Of a stretch of DNA of 14,879 nucleotides, positions 7,181 through 14,864 are shown in pieces (the stretch's first letter is position 1; the number at the start of each line of letters is the position of its first letter). The stretch is from DAOUMU01 sp034409055. GTDB lineage: Bacteria; Chloroflexota; Anaerolineae; 4572-78; J111. The notes under the pieces are model-generated. The model was given only the letters and a program-made list of their open reading frames with translations. It was not told the origin of the DNA and searched no databases. The stretch lies in the NCBI GenBank assembly GCA_034409055.1, contig DAOUMU010000565.1, positions 1 to 14,879 on the forward strand, in the 5' to 3' direction. A program made the position numbers and the translations under genes.

Positions 7181-8236
7181 CTATGTTTTCGAAATCGGCG
7201 TATCTAGATTTTCCCTGAACCACTGTTGACCCGGATAAGCATACTGCACCTTTGGATCGGGCGGCCAGCGCCAGATGCGGCGCAGGTCTTGCAGGGTGAT
7301 AGAGGTCCGGTCATTGGTGTAGGAACGAGTTTGGCCCTCAAGATATTGCTGTAAAGCCTGGCCCTCATATTGTTCGGGACCTTGGCCGTTACCCCGGTAG
7401 CGAGCGGCGTAGTCGATGATCTCGAGTTCGGTCAGTGCAACGTGAACGCTGCCCAAGCCGGCCGGCTTGGCGTAACCGATTTTGTGGCGCATGTCCGGCT
7501 CCAAGATCAGGGCATAAAGCAAGGCCGGTAGCTCATCCTGAGGGTTAAGACTATCAAAGGTGGCCTTAAAGGTGAAGACGGTGCCGCGGTCCACCGGCTG
7601 GATGTGCTGGTTCAGCGGTACACCGGAGCGGCTGGTGCGCTGCTGGCTCAGGGTGGTTATCTGAGCCTGGTGGAAATAAAACTTGCGCCCGGCTACATGC
7701 CGGCCCGACTTGTCCAGATACCAGGTGCCGTGGCGGGGCTTGGGCGCGTCCAGAATGGGGGTGTAGACGGCCTGGTGCGAAACCGGATCGGCGCAGGTGG
7801 CATCATCAAAATTCACGTGCCCCATAAACAATGTATTTCGATTGATCAGACCAAACATGCGGCAGGCCGGACAGAGTTGGTTGAGATTGCGACAGGGTAG
7901 AAAATCCTGGGGCAATTTTTTGCCATAATCAATCCGGTCCCGGTAAAAGCCTCGAAAGTGCATCCAGCAGCCGGGAGCAATGGTTTCCACCAGGCTGCGG
8001 AACAACCCCTTGAGCGAACTACCGGGAATAATGGCTTGCCCGGCCCCATTCCGGGCATAATGAGAAAATTGCCCCCGGCCCTGGCTCAAGCGGGTAGCCG
8101 GAATGAAAAGCGGCGTTTCCACCGTAATCGTCCCGGCCAGGCGACCGGAGAGACCTGCAAATTTGTCGTGCAGCGCCGGGCGGCGACGTTGGGGTGGTTT
8201 GGACCAATCGATGCGAACAAAGTCATACGGATTCAT
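7181..8236 (-). CDS. Cas7-family RAMP no. 4 (long, TIGR03986-like)
   Basis: A Cas7-type backbone subunit (351 residues) of the type III effector complex. Marks are AIIPGSSLKGLFRSLVE (about 68-84), a C-terminal CPACRMFG zinc knuckle (C122, C125, with C115), the segment GRKFYFHQ (183-190), which I associate with TIGR03986-type RAMPs, and the glycine loop KIGYAKPAGLGSVHV (252-266). Unlike Cas7 no. 2 and no. 3, no Asp occupies the expected catalytic spot before IPGSS (the stretch is GQFSHYARNGAGQA), so it is probably non-cleaving and may cap the filament. The C-terminal extension (about 300-351, ending near YPGQQWFRENL) is not shared with its siblings. The frame is open to a TTG at 8242, but I chose the ATG at 8236: it overlaps the Csx19 stop as ATGA and has GGAG ten bases upstream. 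Confidence 0.85.
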   Translation of the reverse strand: MNPYDFVRIDWSKPPQRRRPALHDKFAGLSGRLAGTITVETPLFIPATRLSQGRGQFSHYARNGAGQAIIPGSSLKGLFRSLVETIAPGCWMHFRGFYRDRIDYGKKLPQDFLPCRNLNQLCPACRMFGLINRNTLFMGHVNFDDATCADPVSHQAVYTPILDAPKPRHGTWYLDKSGRHVAGRKFYFHQAQITTLSQQRTSRSGVPLNQHIQPVDRGTVFTFKATFDSLNPQDELPALLYALILEPDMRHKIGYAKPAGLGSVHVALTELEIIDYAARYRGNGQGPEQYEGQALQQYLEGQTRSYTNDRTSITLQDLRRIWRWPPDPKVQYAYPGQQWFRENLDTPISKT

Positions 8237-8805
8237 TGCCAACTGACTCCTTTAAAGCGATAGTACTGCAACGCCTGCGTTTTTGGATCGATATACTCGG
8301 CCACGTCCAGTTTAAGATGTTTTGGACTCTGATCGACCGGAACATCCACCGGGTATTCGGCCAGGATGCCCCCGACCGTAAACTCGGCAAAGATCGGGGC
8401 ATTGGCCGGGCGGTTCAGCGTCTTCAGAGCTTCTTTGTTGATGCGTTTGCCCCACAAGTAGTAGGACCGGTCTACCGGCTGGCCAAGCTGTAGGGACTCG
8501 TCCCGCTTAAACGTCTCCGGCAGGGTCACCTGGTCACTGCCAACATAGACCACCCAGAACCGGTGATCTATCTTTTCCCAGCGCAGTTCGCCCTCCGGGT
8601 GAAAGATGCGACCCCGCTCCCACCGGCTGAACGGCTCGTCCGGCTTGAACGTTTCAAACCGTAAACCGCTCTTGATCTCCTCTTCACTCAGCCAACGTAC
8701 CAGCAGCCGTTCCAGGATCATCAAGGTCTGATCAGGCGGCCAGGTGATGCCCCCAATCAGCCCGGTAACATCCTCCACTTTGGCCCAATAAATTGCCTGG
8801 CCCAT
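8233..8805 (-). CDS. csx19: Csx19-like type III-D subunit
   Basis: A 190-residue soluble protein. The block RWERGRIFHPEGELRW followed by DHRFWVVYVG (61-89) resembles what I recall of the Csx19/TIGR03984 family: a GRIF motif, then an E-RW pair, then a hydrophobic strand. Csx19 is found only with type III-D loci, and in the Synechocystis III-Dv complex it is a structural subunit. Position supports this: in the published Roseiflexus III-D gene order a small non-RAMP gene likewise lies between the third and the last cas7. The frame is open to a GTG at 8820, but I chose the ATG at 8805 because the GGAGG that also encodes the end of Cas7 no. 3 sits eight bases ahead of it. Its end overlaps the next cas7 by four bases. 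Confidence 0.72.
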   Translation of the reverse strand: MGQAIYWAKVEDVTGLIGGITWPPDQTLMILERLLVRWLSEEEIKSGLRFETFKPDEPFSRWERGRIFHPEGELRWEKIDHRFWVVYVGSDQVTLPETFKRDESLQLGQPVDRSYYLWGKRINKEALKTLNRPANAPIFAEFTVGGILAEYPVDVPVDQSPKHLKLDVAEYIDPKTQALQYYRFKGVSWQ

Positions 8806-8810
8806 AATCA

Positions 8811-9728
8811 TTACCTCCACTGTTGCAAACGTTCAACAAATACGCCCGTGGCCTGATCTTGCAGCGCAGCCAGTTGTTCACCGGCAAACAGTTGGCTTTG
8901 CCGGATGCCACTGCGTTTGGTGGCGGGTGGATCGGTCAGCGTCAACCGGTCATCCTTAACCGCCCCATAGTTGCCTTCGGCCGCCGATAGAAATTGACCC
9001 AGGCCCCAGATTTCATTGTCCGGCCGGCCGGCTTGGAGTCCAACATGGTTGATGGTAATCTCACCGACAGCCCCCTGCACATTCCCAAAACCGCGCGAAG
9101 TGCCTGATCCCAACCGGATCAGGCCATCTTCCAGGTCTTTAACCGCCAACAGCACCATGCCCAATTGCCAGATCTCAAAATTACGCAGATAAACCTGGGT
9201 CTTAAAAGCCACGTCCGGCGAAACGGCCTCCAGATCGAACTTGGCCCCGTGGGCCGCGCCGCCGGTCAGGCGGTCAATGCCCACCCCGTCGCGGAGTTCG
9301 GTCGGCAGTGGACGGTCGCTATTCTCCAGATAGGCATCGCCGATGCTAATCCGGCCGGTGTAAAAGGTAGACCCAAAAAGGCGACAAACGGGGCAGGACT
9401 CCCGGTAGGCCATATCATTGGGCAGCGGCGCATTCTTAAATTCTACTCGCTTCCGCTCTTGCAACTTTTCGCCGCAATAGGATTTTTTATCAAACGGGTT
9501 GCAGATCACCGGCTCGTTTAGCGTACGGGCTATTTTTTCCAGGTGGCTGCGAATAACCCCTTTCAGGGAGGTACCCGGCAGAAACACCTCTCGCTGGCCG
9601 TTACGGTAGGTCAACACCGGAGCCATATCAGGCCCGGTCAAAGTGGCCCGGCCGGAGCGGATCAGTACCGGCCCGGTGGTCGTAATCGTCAGCGTAAATT
9701 TGGCTTCATTGACCAGTTTTTTAAGCAT
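8811..9728 (-). CDS. Cas7-family RAMP no. 3 (Csm3-like), candidate active
   Basis: A 305-residue Cas7/Csm3-like backbone subunit that binds crRNA and probably cuts target RNA. The block GPDMAPVLTYRNGQREVFLP followed by GTSLKGVIRSHLEK contains Asp34 at the place of the Csm3 catalytic Asp, about 16 residues before the LPGTSLKG motif (50-57). Four cysteines (C75, C84, C111, C114, the last two in CPVCRLFG) look like the zinc site of the family. The glycine-rich loop LGSGTSRGFGNV is at 205-216. A tail of about 75 residues after the core is not conserved with the siblings. The ATG has GGAGG nine bases upstream and lies four bases after the stop of Cas7 no. 2. Closely related in layout to Cas7 no. 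2, suggesting duplication. Confidence 0.88.
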   Translation of the reverse strand: MLKKLVNEAKFTLTITTTGPVLIRSGRATLTGPDMAPVLTYRNGQREVFLPGTSLKGVIRSHLEKIARTLNEPVICNPFDKKSYCGEKLQERKRVEFKNAPLPNDMAYRESCPVCRLFGSTFYTGRISIGDAYLENSDRPLPTELRDGVGIDRLTGGAAHGAKFDLEAVSPDVAFKTQVYLRNFEIWQLGMVLLAVKDLEDGLIRLGSGTSRGFGNVQGAVGEITINHVGLQAGRPDNEIWGLGQFLSAAEGNYGAVKDDRLTLTDPPATKRSGIRQSQLFAGEQLAALQDQATGVFVERLQQWR

Positions 9729-9732
9729 AAAC

Positions 9733-10575
9733 CTAACCCTCCACTAATTTTTTAAGCTGTTCATTGACAAAGTCCTGGGGGTTATCAACCGTATCCATTT
9801 TTTGGTCTAAGGTGCGACCTTGCAAATATTTTAACAGTTTATCGGCTCTCTCTTGACCGGTTAAATCCAGGCGGTAGATAGCAAACTCCTGTACTTCACA
9901 CCGGCCCAAGCCCCGGGAGCGATTAGCGCCGATGTAGCCCAGACCGCTGAGAAACTCGCTCAAGCCCAGGCAGGTCAGTTGCAAATCGACCTCGGTGGGA
10001 TCATCCAGCGTAATCTCCAGATTAAAGGTCAGTTCCGGGGCGACGACCTCATAGTTGTAGAGCAAGTTCTCAACCGCCCGCTCACTATCCCGGTCAATGG
10101 CTACCCCATCCCGAATCTGAATCACACCATCGGTCTCATCCTCGGTGTACAGGTCGCTAAAGTTGATTTTTGAAGCGGTAAAAGGAGAGCCAAATAATTT
10201 ACAGGTGTCGCACAGTTCAGGTGTGATCTTGGCTACCAGTTGCTGATCGGTCCAGTTGGCATCACTGCGGGCTTTATTGAACTTATCCTGAGCGCTACCC
10301 TGGGCCCCGATACATTGTTTCTCTTCCGCTCCTACCTTGACCGGCATATCTGATAAGCCGCAACTCCACACGCCGGTCAACGGGGCCAGCTTTTCCACCG
10401 TACTGCGAAAAGCTCCCTTAAAACTGGAGCCGGGAATAAAGGGTTTGCCATCGGAGGTGCGGATAACCGGCGAGTCGCTGGTGCTAAAGACGGTCTGGCC
10501 GCCCCCAATATGCAACCCGGTCTTGAGCACCAGCTTGCCGTTAAATACATATTTCTTTTCAAACGTTCTATTCAT
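9733..10575 (-). CDS. Cas7-family RAMP no. 2 (Csm3-like), candidate active
   Basis: A 280-residue Csm3-like Cas7. It has the clearest active-site block of the four: SDSPVIRTSDGKPFIPGSSF (32-51) followed by KGAFRSTVEKL, in which Asp34 matches the target-RNA-cleaving Asp of Csm3 (the DSPVVRD block). Cysteines C72, C88, C122 and C125 (CDTCKLFG) form a likely zinc site, and GYIGANRSRGLGRCEV (213-228) is the glycine loop. The C-terminal 50 residues are helical and charged. Start is the ATG overlapping the preceding stop as ATGA, with a GGGAGAGG ribosome site. Function as crRNA-binding, target-slicing backbone subunit is inferred from the family. Confidence 0.9.
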   Translation of the reverse strand: MNRTFEKKYVFNGKLVLKTGLHIGGGQTVFSTSDSPVIRTSDGKPFIPGSSFKGAFRSTVEKLAPLTGVWSCGLSDMPVKVGAEEKQCIGAQGSAQDKFNKARSDANWTDQQLVAKITPELCDTCKLFGSPFTASKINFSDLYTEDETDGVIQIRDGVAIDRDSERAVENLLYNYEVVAPELTFNLEITLDDPTEVDLQLTCLGLSEFLSGLGYIGANRSRGLGRCEVQEFAIYRLDLTGQERADKLLKYLQGRTLDQKMDTVDNPQDFVNEQLKKLVEG

Positions 10576-10994
10576 CGTTGCCTCTCCCGGTACAAATTCT
10601 CAAAGGTTAGATGCTCTACAAACTCGCGCGCTACCCGGATCGCACAATGCTCTTGCCAGTTCCGCTTCTGTTCTTTTGTTTGATAATTATCCGGCACAGG
10701 AAACCACTGCAACGTCTGCTGGTAGAGTTGCTTCAGGTAAGAGTCCAGGGCGGCGTAAAATTGCCCGTAGTAACTTTTTTTGCCGATCCAGTCCCGCTGG
10801 CTTTGATGCCGTACAAACTCGATTAAATCTGCCCAACTCTGGGTGTAACTGAGCAGGCTGGCCATCTGGGTCCGGCCATCAATTGTCCCCTGGGTCTCGA
10901 TGAACTCAAGCGCATCCTGGTAGAGTTGACCATCGCTAAATAGCCGGATCTGCTCCTGCTGTTCGCGAGTCAGTTCGATATCCTGGCCGGTCAT
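10572..10994 (-). CDS. Small helical protein, Cas11 (small subunit) candidate
   Basis: A 140-residue, mostly alpha-helical, soluble protein. The central segment SWADLIEFVRHQSQRDW then KSYYGQFYAALDSYLKQL (about 54-89) has the two-helix, aromatic-rich look of type III small subunits (Csm2/Cmr5/Cas11), but I cannot assign a family from sequence alone. In published III-D gene order a cas11-like gene stands between csx10 and the next cas7, which is where this and the preceding small gene stand. Its start overlaps the preceding gene's stop as ATGA, and its own stop overlaps the following cas7 in the same way, so translation is probably coupled. It would sit along the belly of the complex next to the Cas7 filament. 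Confidence 0.6.
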   Translation of the reverse strand: MTGQDIELTREQQEQIRLFSDGQLYQDALEFIETQGTIDGRTQMASLLSYTQSWADLIEFVRHQSQRDWIGKKSYYGQFYAALDSYLKQLYQQTLQWFPVPDNYQTKEQKRNWQEHCAIRVAREFVEHLTFENLYRERQR

Positions 10995-11416
10995 ACCTTA
11001 ATCCCCCGGCAGCGATATTCGTACTGAGCCGCTAATTGGCGCACAAACTCACGAATGAGATACAAGTGTATTTGCTGCTCTTGCTTGGCCCGCTCGTGTT
11101 CTACCTCAGATAATGTGATCCGCTCGCAAATCGTGTCCCGACGCTTGCGCAGATTCTCCTGAATGGTATTGAGCAACTGGGGGCCTAACTCCCGCCAGGT
11201 GTCACGCCGGGCGGTCTGGTTTTTGATGTGATTGACGACATCGGTAACCTTCATGGCCGAGTTCGCCACCCCTTCCAGATCGGTAATCTGTTTGCGATGG
11301 CGGCTGGTGAAACTTTCGGCAGCCAACGTTCCCAGGTTTTCTGCCTCTTGATAAAATTTGTCGGCTTGCTCGGCGACTTCGCGCATGGCCTGCAAGCGAA
11401 ATCTGGTAGTGCTCAT
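10991..11416 (-). CDS. Small helical protein, second Cas11 candidate
   Basis: A 141-residue, highly charged alpha-helical protein with no Cys motif, signal or membrane segment. It begins RFRLQAMREVAEQADKFYQ and ends with a helix LYLIREFVRQLAAQYEYR. It could be the small subunit Cas11 or an extra subunit; I cannot assign it. The frame extends upstream to an ATG at 11434, but the better start is the ATG at 11416: it overlaps the Csx10 stop as ATGA, and GGGAGG, ten bases ahead, lies within what the longer version would translate as MGGK. Two unrelated small helical genes in a row here is one more than I remember for typical III-D loci. Confidence 0.6.
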   Translation of the reverse strand: MSTTRFRLQAMREVAEQADKFYQEAENLGTLAAESFTSRHRKQITDLEGVANSAMKVTDVVNHIKNQTARRDTWRELGPQLLNTIQENLRKRRDTICERITLSEVEHERAKQEQQIHLYLIREFVRQLAAQYEYRCRGIKV

Positions 11417-12678
11417 ACGTTCTTTGCCTCCCAATGGAATGGATTGGCGACCAGGAGTTGTCCATACCCCTCTCGCCGCCGGATACCAACGCCTGCTGCC
11501 TGTAAATCAAAGAGACCGGCGATCAATTGATCGTTTAAGGCGTTTTTAAATCCAAATAGAAATACAGACCCCATGGCAATAGCCAATTCATCAGCTTTTG
11601 GCAAGCGCCACAGGCTGTTCCAGCCCATGATCCGCTGGGGCTGGGCGTTACTATATACTAACTCTGCTCCCTCAATTTGATGTCCGGTGGCCAGGTAGTC
11701 TGGCCCCAGGAAAGTCTGGTAACGCAGTAGATGGTCAACCAGGATGGCGTCCGAAGTTAGAGTGAGGGGAACATAACAGTCATATTTCAAGTCAATTTTA
11801 TGACTTTCTGCGGCATCTTTTAGAACCTGGTTAAAGGTTTGCAGCCGGCCGACCAGCTTCTCTTTAGTGTCAGGCTCAAAACCGGACAACCTGACTGTGA
11901 TCCGGCCCATGCCCCGGGAGCGATTGCTGCCCACCCGGACCAGACCGGCCTGGCTGGCCTCCTCTATAAACTGTTTCAACCCGGTCGCCGTTTCGTTATC
12001 AACTTGAAGGGTCCCCCAGAAGCAACTCTCCGCGGTCAAGACAGAGCGACTAAAGAGAATACTTTGCTGGACTGTGCCTGTGGTGCGACTGATACCGGTA
12101 TGGGTGCGTAACATTTGCTTCACCTCAAAAGAGACCCATTGGTCGGGATCGTCACCCCGGCGGTAATAGCCATGCTTTTGTGGACCTCGTTCTTCTTCAC
12201 AAACAACACCCTGTTCGTTTTTATGGGCACAGTGTTTATGTGAGCACAGTATCTCCGGTTTTGTTTGCCGGTTTATCTCGAAAAAAGCCAGGGGCAGGAG
12301 ATGATCGTACATCCCGTGGTGTTCATCCGGCTGCGGTGAGTCGTAATAGAAGCCGCCAAACCGTTTGCAGCTCCGGGCGGTGTTGGGAAAAGGGTAAACC
12401 GGTAGGGCCGGATCATTTAGTAGTTCCAGCTTCATAGCTACCTCTTCGTCCGCGACCTCTGGCAGCCTGGCCGGATACAGGTTGCTAAACTGAACCGTCT
12501 CGGAAAACAACAACGGCTCAAGTTCGTCACTGTTGTTTCGCATAACATGGTGGGCGTTAACCAGCGCCCCCAGTAAAACAGAGCCGGGAATATAATCCAG
12601 GGTAGAGGCATCGCTATTATTGCGCCCCCTCCTGATAGCCAGCGGGGTTTCTGCCACTGCGGTCACAGCATAGATCAT
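11413..12678 (-). CDS. csx10: Csx10, type III-D Cas5-group RAMP
   Basis: A 421-residue Csx10, the Cas5-like subunit specific to type III-D, expected to hold the 5' handle of the crRNA next to Cas10. Signs are the N-terminal TLDYIPGSVLLGALVNAH (26-43), a zinc-like cluster with C145, C150 and C160, the block THTGISRTTGTVQQSILFSR (192-211), the glycine loop VGSNRSRGMGRI (249-260) and above all the C-terminal GVGIRRREGYGQLLVANPFH (396-415), a strong family signature. Length is normal for Csx10. The ATG overlaps the stop of Cas7 no. 1 as ATGA with GAGG upstream. This gene is the main reason for calling the locus III-D. Confidence 0.92.
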   Translation of the reverse strand: MIYAVTAVAETPLAIRRGRNNSDASTLDYIPGSVLLGALVNAHHVMRNNSDELEPLLFSETVQFSNLYPARLPEVADEEVAMKLELLNDPALPVYPFPNTARSCKRFGGFYYDSPQPDEHHGMYDHLLPLAFFEINRQTKPEILCSHKHCAHKNEQGVVCEEERGPQKHGYYRRGDDPDQWVSFEVKQMLRTHTGISRTTGTVQQSILFSRSVLTAESCFWGTLQVDNETATGLKQFIEEASQAGLVRVGSNRSRGMGRITVRLSGFEPDTKEKLVGRLQTFNQVLKDAAESHKIDLKYDCYVPLTLTSDAILVDHLLRYQTFLGPDYLATGHQIEGAELVYSNAQPQRIMGWNSLWRLPKADELAIAMGSVFLFGFKNALNDQLIAGLFDLQAAGVGIRRREGYGQLLVANPFHWEAKNV

Positions 12679-13505
12679 GATCTTTCCTCGCGTTCAATCC
12701 AATAATATTCTATTTCCGGCAGGTTTTTTAGAAATGATCCGGCTTCGGCTACTTGCCCGTCAATCAATAGCCCGGTTATCTCTACTTGCACCTGGCCGGC
12801 CCCGGTTGACTTCTGACCGCCCATGCGGTTAATGCTCTGCAGACCTGCTACGAACAGCAGCAGCGAGTAAGTACCCCGTTCCATACTATCAGGCCTGAAG
12901 CCCCTCAAGTAACCATAAATGCGACCATCAAAGCGTAGTAGTCTAATGCCGTATTCACTGGTGTAAAGATGGCCGGATTTAGAGGTACGGGTCAATCTGG
13001 ACAAACTGACCTGCGTGCGATTTTCTACCTGGCGCAGTTTATATTTGCCGGAAACAACCTGGTCCCGCTCATCGTGCCCATCAAAATATGACCGGTCGAT
13101 GTACTCAACGGCCGGGTGACTTTCATCGGCTTCGGCGCCTGCTTCCTGGGTGAAGGAACTGGTCGTCAGCGTGGCATCGTCAAAAAAGAGTTGTCCGGCC
13201 CGAAAACGAGAACCAAAGATACGGGTGATGATGTCAGGGTCGCCCATTCGAGCTTCACAAATACGGAGTTCGTCGGTCTGGGTGTCGTGCGGCTCAACCA
13301 TGTGCAGTTCAAATAATTTGCCCAACTGTTCGCATCGTTCCCGTACCACCCCTTTTATGGTCGTGCCCGGCACAATTAAATAACCTTGATGATCTCTGGC
13401 TACGGTGCGATGAACCAAACCGCGCCGCAAGCCGGTGCCAAAATGAAACGGGGCCTCAAAGATTAAGCTATAGCTGAGGTCAATATGCTCAGTGACTACG
13501 GTCAT
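12675..13505 (-). CDS. Cas7-family RAMP no. 1
   Basis: A 276-residue Cas7-type RAMP. The core motif is GYLIVPGTTIKGVVRERCEQ (41-60), followed by RIFGSRFRAGQLFFDDA (95-111) and a C-terminal glycine loop MGGQKSTGAGQ (228-238). It lacks the four-Cys cluster of Cas7 no. 2 and no. 3. Thirteen residues before the VPGTT motif, where Csm3 has its catalytic Asp, it has His (H32, in LVHRTVARD), so it probably does not cut the target. Its start lies inside the 3' end of cas10 (17-base overlap) behind a strong AAGGAGGAGG site. As first Cas7 in the order cas10-cas7-csx10 it matches published III-D loci. Confidence 0.88.
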   Translation of the reverse strand: MTVVTEHIDLSYSLIFEAPFHFGTGLRRGLVHRTVARDHQGYLIVPGTTIKGVVRERCEQLGKLFELHMVEPHDTQTDELRICEARMGDPDIITRIFGSRFRAGQLFFDDATLTTSSFTQEAGAEADESHPAVEYIDRSYFDGHDERDQVVSGKYKLRQVENRTQVSLSRLTRTSKSGHLYTSEYGIRLLRFDGRIYGYLRGFRPDSMERGTYSLLLFVAGLQSINRMGGQKSTGAGQVQVEITGLLIDGQVAEAGSFLKNLPEIEYYWIEREERS

Positions 13506-14760
13506 CTACCTCCTCCTTACGGCTAATAAAGTCGTAGATTTCGATTAAATCCAGGAGCGGGGTGTAGTAATTGGCCTTTTGTTCGGCGCTGTCTACCTGG
13601 AACCAGGGGAATTGAAGGCCGGCCTCAACCTCGGCCGGACTGAACCGGGTGACAATATCCTGAATGGCTCGCCGTTGCCGTTCGCTGCGCCAGTGAAACA
13701 GAAGGGATAAGGCATCAATCATGGCCTGCTGTTTGGTCTGAAACAGAAGCGCGCGTAGTTGTTCCAGCTTGGTTCGAGGTGTGCCCAAATCTTGCAGCAC
13801 ACGCACCGCTTCAATCAACTTCTCAAACTCTGAGGCCGTATAAGGTCGCAAGCTGCGATAGAGATTGGGGCGGGGGGTGTCGTATTCCGCTTTGACCCGC
13901 AGTTGGTCTTTGTAAAACTGGTCAAAATCCAAATGGTTGGCGCTGCTGACCACCAGGAAATTCAGCATCCCCTCGTGAAAACCTTGCTCGCGCTGGCGCT
14001 TACGGGCGGCCTCTTTTTTGGCAAACTTCAAGGCGCTTTCGGTCAGCCGTAATAACTCGCCAAAGGGATAGTTGGCGTGGGCAATCGTTACGCCTACAGA
14101 GAGGTGTAGAGGTGAAGGTCTACATTCCGGGGGAGCATCTTGATATTGTGCAGTGTAACGTTTATTTGCCAACTCACTGAACTGCCGCATCACCAGCAAC
14201 GCCACTTCCAGCGCAGACTCGGCTCGGGTAACCATCACCAAATCATCACCACCCAACAGCAAAATATCAAACGGCCACTGTTTCTTTTGTTGACCACGTC
14301 GTGGTCGAAGGTGCTTCCGAATCGCTTTTACGGTAGCCTCATAAACACTATCATCTACAGTATCAGCAAAATCTTGCATTTGTTGCAGGGTGCAGATTCG
14401 CTCCAACTGCTGGCCCATCCCATCCCCATCGGCGTAGATCAGGGCCAGATATTCCCTGGGTTGCGATAACTTAGCCAATTCATCAAAGGTCTCCGGGCGG
14501 TCATAACCGGCCAAATAACCATAATTCTGCTTATGGAGTTGTTGAATAAGATAGGGCCATAGGCCATCTTCCTTCTTATAATCAGGCTGGCCGTTTGTTA
14601 CAGCGTCAACGTATCTCGGAATTTCTTCTTTAATATCCTCCTTATCATACCTGATCTTCTCGCTACAACTGGGGCAAACCAATTTCGGCTGATTGTTTTC
14701 CGTTACAGGTTCTGCCGCGTATTCAAGGCCACACGAGCGGCAGTAATTCAAAAAAGGCAA
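13489..14760 (-). CDS. cas10: Cas10, C-terminal half only (zinc ribbon, palm-2, GGDD)
   Basis: Signature subunit of type III systems, but only 423 residues against the usual 600 or more. In order: a zinc ribbon (C7, C10, C29, C32), then the second palm domain with LALIYADGDGMGQ (105-117, metal-binding Asp111/Asp113) and ILLLGGDDLVMV (166-177), the GGDD active site for cyclic oligoadenylate synthesis, then SVGVTIAHANYPFGELLRLT and a helical C-terminal domain. The HD nuclease and first palm domain that normally precede the zinc ribbon are absent. The start given is a TTG without a good ribosome site. The same frame stays open upstream to a TGA at 14806-14808 and reads SAYLPTFAVLPFLNYCRSCG, which looks like genuine Cas10 sequence entering the zinc ribbon. 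I therefore read this as a 5'-truncated gene, probably cut by an insertion starting near 14800. A split Cas10 is the alternative. Confidence 0.85.
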   Translation of the reverse strand: MPFLNYCRSCGLEYAAEPVTENNQPKLVCPSCSEKIRYDKEDIKEEIPRYVDAVTNGQPDYKKEDGLWPYLIQQLHKQNYGYLAGYDRPETFDELAKLSQPREYLALIYADGDGMGQQLERICTLQQMQDFADTVDDSVYEATVKAIRKHLRPRRGQQKKQWPFDILLLGGDDLVMVTRAESALEVALLVMRQFSELANKRYTAQYQDAPPECRPSPLHLSVGVTIAHANYPFGELLRLTESALKFAKKEAARKRQREQGFHEGMLNFLVVSSANHLDFDQFYKDQLRVKAEYDTPRPNLYRSLRPYTASEFEKLIEAVRVLQDLGTPRTKLEQLRALLFQTKQQAMIDALSLLFHWRSERQRRAIQDIVTRFSPAEVEAGLQFPWFQVDSAEQKANYYTPLLDLIEIYDFISRKEEVDDRSH

Positions 14761-14799
14761 TACCGCAAAAGTCGGCAGGTAAGCAGATTTGGATAAAAA

Positions 14800-14864
14800 G
14801 GGTTCTCATAACAAACTACCTCAAAGCAAGAAATGAACAAAAGAGGTGAATATTATGAGAACCC
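14800..14864. repeat. 11-bp inverted repeat sequestering a start site
   Basis: GGGTTCTCATA at 14800-14810 is the exact reverse complement of 14854-14864, and inside it ACCTC (14818-14822) is the reverse complement of GAGGT (14843-14847). A plus-strand transcript entering from the left would fold so that both the GAGGT ribosome site and the ATG at 14855 are paired. Insertion sequences such as IS10 and IS50 use this arrangement to stop translation from readthrough transcripts. Confidence 0.6.

Noticed and set aside
14726..14809. Frameshift start: ATG at 14809 with GAGGT upstream joined to the Cas10 frame by losing one T in the T6 run near 14751
   Set aside because: The resulting N-terminus (MRTLFIQICLPADFC) is less Cas10-like than the direct upstream frame (SAYLPTFAVLPFLNYC), and the ATG and GAGGT there are mirror copies from the inverted repeat. 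Kept only as a weak alternative.
14850..14855. Minus-strand -10 box (TAATAT) as promoter of the cas operon
   Set aside because: No convincing -35 at proper spacing, and it would lie inside the putative insertion element; not enough to list as a feature.
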